Shown one piece after another: positions 54,196 to 64,000 of a DNA stretch of 64,000 nucleotides. Source of the stretch: Buxus sempervirens (taxonomy: Eukaryota > Streptophyta > Magnoliopsida > Buxales > Buxaceae); NCBI GenBank assembly GCA_947561395.2, contig OX387185.1, forward strand, positions 31,352,213 through 31,416,212, in the 5' to 3' direction. The notes beneath the pieces were generated by a model. It ran no database searches and was not told where the DNA came from. It worked only from the letters and a program-made list of their open reading frames with translations. Positions within the stretch are counted from its first letter, which is position 1. Each line of letters begins with the position of its first letter. A program made the translations under genes and the position numbers.

Positions 54196-55058
54196 ATGTG
54201 CTCTAATCTGTGAGATGTGGCTGCTTTGAATATCTTGATCATGTTTTAATGGTTTTTATGATGAATCTGAATGAATAACATGAATCCATGATGTTTATAG
54301 CATGAGATCCCTACTTTTTTCCAAAATTTGGATTTTCCACATATTTGTACCTACAGCACTGTTTTCGTGATTTTTGTGAGATTAGGCTAAGATCCTGGAT
54401 TTATCATGATCAATATGGTAGATATAGGTCTAGAAGCCTGAAAGTAAATTCTAGGGTTTCATGATATGGTTTTTAAATCGTTTTTCATTATTGAGAGAAG
54501 ACCCTACGGTCTAAGTTCTCCCCTTTTGATGTTCTTCATCAACGTGGGTATGTTTTGTTTTGATTTTTTGATTTAATGTGAAATTTGGGCTCTACCTATG
54601 TCCTGGACCATTCAAGTTTAATTTTGAAATATTTTATAAAAATCATATTTTTCTAGATTTCTAGAATTTGACTTGAAGCCAGATTTTTGGATTTTTCACT
54701 TTAAATTGATTTTATTTGATTTTATCTAAATTTGGTTTTGATCATGAAACCATAGGAATGGTATGATCATATTTGAAAGTTCTGGATCAATCAGACTATT
54801 CATATGAAAAAACCATATATTTTTGTCTTTTTGTGATTTTTCATAAATTTTATAGCAAGCTTTTTCCTTTATTTTAAATATGAACAATGCCTGGCAACCA
54901 CATTGTGTGGATGAATAGGGGTGCCTAACACCATCCTTTGTTCATAATTTAATCCCCTTACCCATCTCTGGTTGTTTTTTTTAGGAGGGTTATTTTTACC
55001 CTAAAATTGCCTTTTGTGCTTATTTGATATTTTGGTGTCCATTCACACCTAAATTGAA

Positions 55059-55070
55059 TGGTGGCGACTC
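55059..55070 (+). other. Primer-binding-site-like sequence
   Basis: TGGTGGCGACTC lies at the expected LTR/internal border. TGGCGACTC is the usual start of Tat and Ogre primer-binding sites as I remember them. The exact tRNA cannot be assigned from this alone. Confidence 0.55.
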
Positions 55071-56249
55071 TTTGTTTAATTTAATCCCGTGTGATGATTG
55101 AGGAAGTCAAAGGTTTTTGATTTGCTTGCTATTTTGTGTGTTTTAAATCTGAATTATTGTTTAAGAATTCATGGGGGTAGAAACATGAATAATTTTGATT
55201 TATAGGATTGTTTCTACAATCATGCGTAGGGGAGGTTCGTTTTGCTGAACCATGTTTATTTCTTGCTATATTTTTATGATAGCATGTTTTAATTTTCAGC
55301 ATGATCTCCATGTTGATTTTTTGGTGCATAACATGATCATATGTTTGCATGATTAGATGATTTTTTATGAGCATGTTTTAGGTGCTATAGGGACTGCTTT
55401 GTGTATTTGTTTACTTTAAATCATCTTTCCTATTATGCCTTGGTTTGTTTATGCATGGCTACGAAAAGAGTGGCAAGGGTTTGGGATGTTGTGAATGCAC
55501 CTTATTTTTACAATGCACTGTGCACATTTTATTTTTTTTACACAGCCTACCCTTAACCTATAGGAAGTTGAACCCGAATGTGTGTAGCTTGGCGCAAGGA
55601 GGTCGATACTTCGGAAAGCGAAAGTGAAAACATTCACCTTAGAACTTTGAGCTAATGATGTGATGATAACGTGGATCTGTGATTCTGGTCATCACTAGGC
55701 TTGAGTGCTAAGTTGCCATTAAGCCAAAACCCAAAACCCCTATGCTTGAAGGTGGAGTTACACGTTTTTGGCTAAAGTACACAATTACGTGGGGATATGG
55801 GCTTGAAATTGTGGGAAGGCCGTTTGCATGGCTTACAAACCAGGGCATAATGCGGATGCCATATTGAAGGTAAACAAGGTAACAAGGTAATCCTATTGTT
55901 TTGCATTATTTTCATGTCATAGGGGTGTCATGGTGCCCATTGGTTCGGGATTAAATTGGGCCCAAAATATGCATGTTTCTAAAATTGGTGCAGCCCATAG
56001 GAAGAGTTTCTAACTCTGTTTAGAATCAATCCTACCCAATGTTTGTACAAAAGACAACAAAAAGGGTACCAAATTCTTCAGTATGGTGTCAATTTGGAGG
56101 GTACATGTGCCTTCCTAAACATATGTTTTAGCAAAAAGGTCAAAGTCCATCTTGAGATAATTTAGAAGCCCTGCACTGGGTGAACCGTATGTTTGGATGA
56201 GCAATTAAAGCGATCAAACCGTGAAAAAATTGAGAAACCATAAAAGAGC

Positions 56250-56400
56250 TTCGTAAAACCGCATTTGATACACGGGCTGGGCTCGTCCGTATTAGTTATA
56301 CGGGTGGGGTTCGCCTGTGGATTTCATACGGTCGCGGCTCGCTCGTAATTTGAATACGGGTAGAGCTGGACCGTATTGTGTATACGGTTTTCGGGGAAAA
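56250..56400. repeat. Dyad-repeat cluster in the leader
   Basis: Several short inverted pairs of CCGTAT/ATACGG type, for example GGACCGTATTGTGTATACGG near 56370. Similar motifs occur in the LTR at about 53430-53560. Confidence 0.7.
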
Positions 56401-56530
56401 TTCAATTTTAATCAGTTTTTCCCACTAAATCTTATTCCTTTAACCTTTAAATAATGATAAAGGGAAATGAGTTTGAATAAAATGCTTCAAAAAAAAACTA
56501 AATAAAAAAAAATGTGAAGAGAAAATCCTT

Positions 56531-57080
56531 TGGGCCTCTGAAAGCCTTTGAATTTCAGACTTTTTCTCAAAAACTCATTGGGCCTCTGAAAGCCTTTGAA
56601 TTTCAGACTTTTTCTCAAAACTCCTGGGGCCTCTGAAAGCCTTTGAATTTCAGACTTTTTCTCAAAAATCCCTGGGCCTCTGAAAGCCTTTGAATTTCAG
56701 ACCTTTTCTCAAAAAATGTCCTTGGGCCTCTAAAAGCCTTTGAATTTAAGATCTTTTGGGCCTCTGAAAGCCTTTGAATTTCAGACATTTTTCTTTTGGG
56801 CCTCTGAAAGCCTTTGAATTTCAGATCTTTTGGGCCTCTGAAAGCCTTTGAATTTCAGACCTTTTTCTTTTGGGCCTCTGAAAGCCTTTGAATTTCAGAT
56901 CTTTGGGCCCCTGAAAGCCTTTGAATTTCAGACTTTTTCTCAAAAACTCCTGGGGCCTCTGAAAGCCTTTGAATTTCAGACCTTTTCCAAAAATATTCCT
57001 GGGCCTCTGGAAGCCTTTGAATTTCAGACCTTTTTCAAAACCCCCCGGGCCTCTGAAAGCCTTTGAATTTCAGATCATTT
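56531..57080 (+). repeat. 13-copy minisatellite in the Tat leader
   Basis: A core of about 28 bp beginning GGGCCTCTGAAAGCCTTTGA recurs 13 times in one orientation, separated by T-rich and A-rich spacers of variable length (units roughly 33-50 bp). A degenerate further copy follows near 57092-57115. Tandem repeats in untranslated regions are known from the Tat/Ogre group. Confidence 0.95.
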
Positions 57081-57299
57081 TCTCTTTATTGAGGGACCTG
57101 TTGGAAGCCCTAGAATATTCCAACAATTCTAAAAAAAAAAAAAAAAAAAGAAGCAAATACAGAAACAAAATCCAAACTCGTGTTCACCCAGCTTGCACAT
57201 AGGCATTCCTAGGCATGTGAATGAGATTAATTGGGCACTAATTTTTTTCTTTATTTTTTTGCCAGGTACCAATACACTTGCAATCATAGCTCCTGTAAC

Positions 57300-59160
57300 C
57301 AGATCAAGAGCTCGCGCCATGAATCCCATTGAGGCTGAAGCTGATGCTCCTCACCCAGATATTCTCTTGCTTCAAGAGCAAGTGGCAGGATTTGCCCGAA
57401 TGCTAGAAAACATCCTGTCAGTGCAGGCCTAACAAGTGCAAGCCCAAAATCAAGCATCCACTTCCAACCAAGCACCTCCACCTCAAATAAATATTTCACC
57501 TCCGGTTCAACCTATTCCTGAACCCATTTTTGAACCTACCCCTGAACCTATACTGATTAGGGAGGAGACGGTTGAGTCTGAGAAAGAAAAGGATAAAGAG
57601 AGAATGAGGGATGAGATGGAAAAGAAATTCATGCACAGACTGGAAATGATCCAAGACGAACTGAGGGAAGTAAAAGGGGTGAACAACTTCGGGGGCACCA
57701 ACTTTGAAGACTTGTGCTTGTACCCTAACGTTAACCTGCCAGCTAAGTTCAAGTGTCCGGACTTAGATAAATATGATGGCACTGGCTGTCCCATAAGCCA
57801 TCTGAAGTTATACTGTGGTGCCCTATGCCAATTTGGGCGGGATGAAGGTGTTTTGATTCAGCTCTTCCAAAGGAGCTTAACTGGAACTGGCTTAAGATGG
57901 TTTGCCACTTTAGACCATGGAAAAATCAGAAGATGGAAGGACCTAGCAGATGCTTTCCTGGCTCAATACAAGTTCAATTCAGAGATCGTGCCAGACAGGT
58001 ACGACGTAATGAGAATGAGCAAAGGAAGGGATGAGACTATATGACAGTATGCCAAAAGATGGAGGGAGACTGCCTCTCAGGTCAGGCCACCTATGCTAGA
58101 ACAGGAGATGATTTCCACCTTCATCAGTACATTGAGTCAACCATTCTACAGCCACCTGGTGGGTCAGACCACCACTAATTTTGCGGCTTTGGTACAAGTG
58201 GCTGACCGAATCGAAGACGGAATCAGGTCGGGTAAAATAATTGACCACTCTGCTATGGTCAGTCAACAAGACCCCAATGTGAAGAAAGGAAGCGGGATAA
58301 AGAAGAATGGGAACAAGAAAGAAGGGGTAGTAAACATGGTGCAGCCACCATTAGGCCCTAATAAGCCCATACAAATCAACATACCTGCTCATTTTCCTAC
58401 TCCATCTCCATCTACCCAGGCCCCTATGAGGGTTAATGTTCCAGCAGCACCTTCAGACCAAAAAAGGGTTTTTACTAAGGAGGAAAAGGACGCTTATTTT
58501 GCAGCAAGGAGAAATAGGGTTTTCACTCATATTCCAATGACTCCTTCTCAGTTGCTGCTGAGTTTATTGAAAGCAGGGTATATCACTTTAAGAGAACCCA
58601 ATCCGAATGCATCCAAGGGGAGAAATTTTGACCCCTCCACCACTTGAGATTACCACATGGGTGCACCTGAGCACCCTACTGACAAGTGTTGGCCGTTGAG
58701 ACATGCCATTCAGGATATGCTTGACCAGAATACCCTGTCTTTTAATACAGGGGCTCCCAATCCTCCTAGAACAGATATTGGACAGAACCCTCTGCCCCAG
58801 CATCATGGGGCAGGCCCATCTAATGTTATAGGTGTCATCTCTTCTGATGAAATAACCTTTGACCCATCCCAGCTAATTGCTCCAATAGGGACAACGGTAA
58901 AAGTTTATTTTGACAAAAGAAATAGTAATGAAGAAATAAATATGGTTTCAAAAGGAAATGATCGTGCTGCTGAGAGCATTAGCTCCTCTCTGGACCGGGT
59001 TTCATCTCTCATGGCCCAAATGAACATAGCCAAACCACCTTTGGTCGTCAATTACAGTCCATCCACCTTTACTTCACCCATTCAGTCAAAACCACCATTG
59101 GTCATAAACTGTGACCATCTTAATGCATCAGTCACTTCTGTGACCCCTTAACCAAAACAA
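57300..59160 (+). pseudogene. gag region of the Tat element (fossil)
   Basis: Contains the plant Ty3/Gypsy gag core (RWFATL and W..L...F..Y.F-like spacing near 57890-57980), Pro/Gln-rich spacers and a Lys-rich part. It is broken by several interruptions. Confidence 0.8.
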
Positions 59161-61480
59161 CTTCCACCATTGGTTGTTGATATCTCTCTCACTCAAATTT
59201 CATCATCCAAGTCTAAACTTCCTCCCTTGGTGATAAATGTCCCCAAGCCTTCCTATTCTGAATCGGCTGTACCATGGAACTACAGTGAATCTTTTACCAC
59301 TATATGCCCTGCAGCTGAAAGCAAAGAAGAAGTGAACCTCATGATGAGGTCAGGAAAATGTGTAGGGGTGAAAGAAAAGCAAAAGGAGACAGAAAAAGAA
59401 AAGGAAGAAGAGAAAAATAAAGGAAAGGCCAAGATAGGGGAAGATGCCCCTCAGGTAACTAACAGTGAGACTGTTGACCTCATTAAAATCATAAAAAAGA
59501 GCGAGTTCAATGTTGTCGAGCAGTTGAACAAAGTCCCCGCCCAGATCTCAATACTGGGCCTATTGTTAAATTCGGAAAAACATAGGGACTCCTTGTTAAG
59601 GATACTTCAGGGGGCATATGTGCCTAAAAACATTGAACCAGACCAACTAGGCCGGATGGTTGGGCAAATATTATCCCACAATGTCATAACTTTTTCAGAG
59701 ACTGAGATCAGCCCAGCAGGGTACCATCATGTTGACCCTTTACACATAGCTGTACTCAGTAAGGGTTGCATGATAGCCCGGGTTTTAATTGATAATGGGT
59801 CGGCTCTGAATGTCTGCCCATTAATAACCTTTGTTAAGCTCGGTCTGGAGCAAAACAAAATCAAACAGAATGGAAGAATCATAAGAGCATTTGACAGCTC
59901 TAAAACACACTCCCTAGGGGAGGTTGAACTGCCGGTCACAATTGGACCGTATATTTTCAACATCACATTTGAAGTGATGGATATACCTGCAGCCTTCAAC
60001 CTACTCCTAGGAAGGCCGTGGATTCATATGGCTAGGGCTATACCATCTACCCTCCACCAAAGAGTCAAATATATCAGAAGGCAAAAGGTGATTACTGTCC
60101 TAGCCGAAAATTTGGTTCCTCCCATGTGGTCCCCTGATGTACCCTAGATAAACATGGAAATGACTGCTGACAAGATGGCCTTTCACTCTTTCTAGTTTGA
60201 AACTGTTAATTTCATACTTGGGGGATATTAGGAAAAAGAAGGAAAATTGACCTGTGCTGAGAAAATGGTCAAGAATGTGCTAGAAAAGTATAACTTTCAC
60301 CCTGGAAAAGGTCTGGGGGTTAACCTGCAAGGAAGGATAGAACCGATAAAGGTTAAGAAGATGGTCCACAGAGCATTATTGGGGTCCAAGCCAAGGAATT
60401 GGAGAAGACAGAAGGAAATGGAAGACATGAAGTTCCCTCACATCAGGGAAACTTTTCTAAAGCTTTCTCGCATGATTCAGCTGTCTCCTCCTGAGGATCA
60501 GTCCAAACCCCCATACTATAACATCAACCCATTCCAAAAACCCAAATCCTCAACCGTGCAACCATATGTTCCACCTCCACCTCCACAAGCATTGGGTTGG
60601 CCTGGGCCACATACAGAACAGAAGCATGACTTTTCTGAGGACATTGGAGCCTTTTTTTTCCATGACAGAAGGCAGTCAAGAAGAAGTAGCAGAGGAGCTG
60701 CCTTTTATTGATTGGGCTACAGTAGAAGTTCCATCTGGGACAAGCCCTACAGAAGAAACAGGCGATGCAACTCACCCAGTACTGGTGATTTTGGATGCGG
60801 ACCCTGAGCTTGAGAAGCAGGCTTGTATCCCTGCCCCAGATTCTTTTATTCTTAACAATTGGGAGGAAACTCCCCTTACTTTTGAAGCCGCGTTTGTTTG
60901 GCAAACAGACATGACTTCCAAAAAAAAAATTCCATTAGTGGAATGCCCTTTTCCTGAAGGTTTTAATGAGCCTTCGTCTTCAGGGAAAGATTTTGAAGAA
61001 GGCTCTCAAAAAATACAAAAAGATTTTTCAATTTTTTATAGAAAAGATAAATTTTTCAAAAAGGTTCAAACCATTTATGAACCATATAAGCAAACGGAAT
61101 TGGACCGGGTAGAGTACGACTTCGACCTCGAGCTCGACTTTGACCTAATGGGGGTTGAGGAAGAGACCGGGGACGAAGAAGACGACCCTCCAAAAGAAAT
61201 CACATATCAATTGGAGCGTCATGAAAATGGGGTCCAACCCAATATTGAAGAGACCATATCAATAAACCTAGGGACCGAAGATGACCCAAAAATAGTGAAG
61301 ATTGGGATATGTCTATCTGAGGTACAGCGTGATGAAATGATACGGTTCTTGGCTGATTATGAAGATGTGTTTGCATGGTCGTATCGGGATATGCCAGGGT
61401 TAGACACAGACATGGTTGTGCATAGGCTACCCATTCTACCAGATGTTAAGCCAGTTAAACAGAAACTGAGTGGACATTGA
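59160..61480 (+). pseudogene. Protease and linker region of the Tat element (fossil)
   Basis: An aspartic-protease-like stretch with IDNGSALN near 59790-59810 and LLGRPW near 60010, then a G-patch-like segment and a long acidic linker leading to the RT. Broken. Confidence 0.75.
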
Positions 61481-63020
61481 AGGTCATAGATGAAGTGGTT
61501 AAGCAATTCCAAGCTGGATTCTTGGCGGTCTCCACATACCCTGAATGGCTTGCAAATATAGTACCAGTGCCGAAGAAGGATGGAAATGTCAGAATGTGTG
61601 TAGACTACAGAGACTTGAATAAGGCAAGCCCAAAGGACGATTTTCCACTTCCACACATCGATATATTGGTAGACAACACTGCTGTACATAGTCTGTTCTC
61701 ATTCATGGACGGGTCTTCTGGGTACAATCAAATTAAAATGGCTAAGGAAGATCAAGAAAAAATAGCCTTCATTACACCTTGGGGTACCTTCCATTACATT
61801 GTCATGCCATTTGGGCTTAAGAATGCTGGGGCAACCTACCAACGGGCCATGATAGCCTTATTCCATGATATGATCTATAAGGAGATGGAGGTCTATGTGG
61901 ACGATATGATAGCCAAATCATGTGAAGAAGAAGACCATTTGATCAACTTAAAGAAGGTGTTTGACCGGCTTAGGAAATACAGTCTAAGACTTAACCCTGC
62001 GAAATGCGTCTTTCGGGCTACATCAGGAAAATTATTGGGCTTTATTGTAAGTAAAAGGGGAATTGAGATTGACCCATCTAAAGCTAAAGCAATCATTGAA
62101 ATGCCATCACTTAGAACGGAGAGGGATGTTCGTGGTTTTCTTGGAAGGATTCAGTACATAAGCCGGTTCATAGCACAGCTCACCGCTATCTGTGAACCAA
62201 TTTTCAAGCTTCTAAGAAAGAATAACCCGACAGTCTGGAATGAGGATTGCCAAGAAGCCTTTGACACAATAAAGGAATATTTGTTGAACCCACCTGTGCT
62301 AGTACCACCAACTCCAGGAAGACCATTGATTTTATAGTTGTCAGTTTTGGAGACGTCAATGGGGTGTGTCTTGGGACAGCATGACGATACAGGCAGAAAG
62401 GAAAGGGCAATTTACTACTTAAGCAAGAAATTTACAGAATATGAAGCAAAGTACTCTCCTTTGGAAAAGACTTGTTATGCTTTAGTATGGGCAACTCAAA
62501 GATTGAGGCATTATTTCCTTAGTCATTCCACCTTATTGATATCCTGATGAGGCAATCCTGTTTACTGAAGAAGAAGAAGGTGAAAGCTCGTGGCAAATGT
62601 TTTTTGATGGGGCCGCCAATATGAATGGAAATGGAATAGGGGATGTTTTGATCAAGCCAGATGGGGCACACATCCCAATCGCAGTGAAGTTAAGGTTCCA
62701 ATGCACAAACAATATAGCAGAGTATGAAGCATGCATAATTGGGTTGCAGGCTGCCTTAGATCACGAAGTAGAGGAACTTGACGTATATGGGGATTCGAGT
62801 CTTATCATCTTCCAAACAACTGGTGAATGGAAAACCAAGGATCGCAAACTGATCCCCTATCTCCAGTATTTGGAAGAAATAAGCACCAAATTCACTCGAA
62901 TTTCCTTCAATTATATGCCAAGGGCCAAAAATCAGTTTGCAGATGCTCTAGCAACATTGGCTTCAATGGTCAGTATGCCAGAAGGTGTTGATATTAGACC
63001 ACTGGAAATTTAAGTCAGAG
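61480..63020 (+). pseudogene. Reverse transcriptase and two RNase H domains (fossil)
   Basis: The RT has the VPKKDG, MCVDYRDLN, MPFGLKNAGATYQ and YVDDM motifs in order. It is followed by a Ty3-type RNase H (LEKTCYALVWATQRLRHY region) and then an archaeal-type RNase H (FFDGAAN, EYEAC, GDSSL, ADALA). The second RNase H places the element in the Tat lineage. Broken. Confidence 0.88.
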
Positions 63021-63279
63021 ATGAACCAGCTTATTGCCTTGTTCTAGAAGAAACCCCAGAAGAAGAAGTACCATGGTTTCAAGATATTAAGAACTTCCTA
63101 AATGATCGGAGTTTGCCAGAAAATGTCACTTCTACAAAGAAAAGAACAATACAGAGGTTGGCAGGACAGTTCTTACTAAGTAGTGGGCAGTTGTACAAAA
63201 GATCACACAATGATATACTACTTAGATGTGTTGCCAAGACCGAGTCAGAAAGGTTAGTTGAACTGTACATGGAGGAGTG

Positions 63280-64000
63280 TGTGGACCCCATATGAACGGG
63301 CACATGCTCGCCAAGAAGATTCTGCGATTGGGATATTACTGGTCGACATTGGAGCACGATTGCTATATACATGTCAAAAGGTGTCATTTATGCCAAGTGT
63401 ATGCTGATAACAAGAATGCACCCCCAAGTGAATTGCACAACATGACATCTCCATGGCCCTTCTCCATGTGGGGTATAGACGTTATTGGAATGATCTCTCC
63501 AAGGGCATCAAATGGACACAGGTTTATACTTGAAGCACAATATCATTTGTCGCTACGGTTTGCCAAGTGCCATAGTATCAGACAATGCCTCAAACCTTAA
63601 GAACAAGGACATGAGAAAGATGTATGAACAGTTTCAGATCACCCACCACAAGTCAGCTCCGTATAGACCAAAGATGAATGGGGCAGTGGAAGCAGCGAAT
63701 AAGAATATAAAGAAGATCATTCAGAAGATGGTGGTGAGTTTTAACGATTGGCATGAAATGCTGCCACTTGCTCTACATGCTTACAGAACCTCAATCCGGA
63801 ATTCTACAGGGGCAACCCCGTATTCCTTAGTATATGGAATGGAAGCAGTCTTACCAGTGGAAGTAGAAATACCTTCATTAAGAGTGCTAATGGAAGCTAA
63901 ATTAGAAGAAGCTGAATGGATACAGTCAAGACATGATCAACTAAATTTAATAGAAGAGAAGCGATTGAAGGCGCTTTGTCATGGCCAATTGTATCAGAAG
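63280..64000 (+). pseudogene. Integrase region (fossil, runs past window end)
   Basis: A His-His-Cys-Cys finger (H..C..C near 63370-63400) is followed by the integrase core (WGIDVIG near 63470 and NG..E..N near 63680). The window ends inside or just after the core. Confidence 0.8.

Larger units (their letters stand above)
53332..55060 (+). repeat. 5' LTR of the Tat element
   Basis: Starts TGTAGACACCCCAAATTG, a common opening of Tat-type LTRs. The right border is set by the primer-binding-site-like sequence and is approximate. It contains a dyad-repeat patch (about 53430-53560), a TATA box and an internal tandem duplication. Confidence 0.75.
53332..64000 (+). mobile_element. Tat-lineage Ty3/Gypsy retroelement fossil (continues past window)
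   Basis: Parts in order: 5' LTR (53332 to about 55060), primer-binding-site-like sequence, long leader with a 13-copy minisatellite, gag region (about 57300-59160), protease (about 59700-60050), reverse transcriptase (about 61480-62100), RNase H (about 62200-62550), a second archaeal-type RNase H (about 62600-63010) and integrase (from about 63280 to the window end). The additional RNase H between the first RNase H and integrase is the hallmark of the Tat lineage. The reading is broken in roughly ten places, so it is dead. The 3' LTR is outside the window, so no age can be given. Confidence 0.9.

Noticed and set aside
56531-57080. Repetitive peptide coded across the minisatellite
   Set aside because: Open frames here follow from the repeat period; spacers change length and frame, and the position is the untranslated leader of the element.
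1-64000. CRISPR array, tRNA, rRNA or prokaryotic operon
   Set aside because: No regular spacer-repeat array, no cloverleaf apart from the SINE tRNA-like promoter, and the sequence is plainly plant nuclear DNA.

Overview
The window is nuclear DNA of a seed plant, most likely an angiosperm with large, transposon-filled introns. The evidence is AT-rich sequence with GT-AG introns, a plant-type TOM40 gene, an Au-like SINE, plant L1-type LINEs with zf-RVT and RNase H tails, and a Tat-lineage Ty3/Gypsy element. I cannot name the species.

The only complete host gene is TOM40, the channel of the mitochondrial outer-membrane import complex. It is on the + strand, with 11 coding exons from 3078 to 50487. 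The exons join without a break into 939 nt (312 aa plus stop), yet the gene covers about 47.4 kb. Five short introns (89-119 bp and one of 565 bp) alternate with five very long ones: intron 1 about 9.0 kb, intron 5 about 4.5 kb, intron 6 about 13.5 kb, intron 7 about 10.3 kb, intron 9 about 8.2 kb. Every long intron is loaded with mobile elements.

Layout: 1-425 end of an antisense Tat-like LTR; about 426-2285 antisense LINE cut by that LTR; 2290-3077 TOM40 upstream region and leader; 3078-3213 exon 1; intron 1 with two antisense LINE copies, three short LINE pieces and a hAT-like element; 12197-12855 exons 2-5; intron 5 with a non-autonomous element with long terminal inverted repeats; 17316-17381 exon 6; intron 6 with LINE tails, a SINE, and one LINE split by both a hAT-like element and a solo LTR; 30917-31018 exon 7; intron 7 with a LINE and a compound LTR element holding a roughly 1-kb inverted repeat; 41368-41609 exons 8-9; intron 9 with hAT-like elements, a LINE, a diverged duplication and another solo LTR; 49770-50487 exons 10-11. 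Beyond the gene are a small fold-back element (51636-52028) and then a Tat-lineage Ty3/Gypsy fossil from 53332 to the window end.

The best unusual signals are the contrast between an intact housekeeping gene and its bloated introns, a 1-kb near-identical inverted repeat inside the primary transcript, a diverged tandem copy of the last coding exon in the 3' UTR, a nested insertion series with readable target-site duplications, and a 13-copy minisatellite plus dyad-repeat clusters in the Tat element. I found no novel multi-gene system, CRISPR array, tRNA or rRNA.
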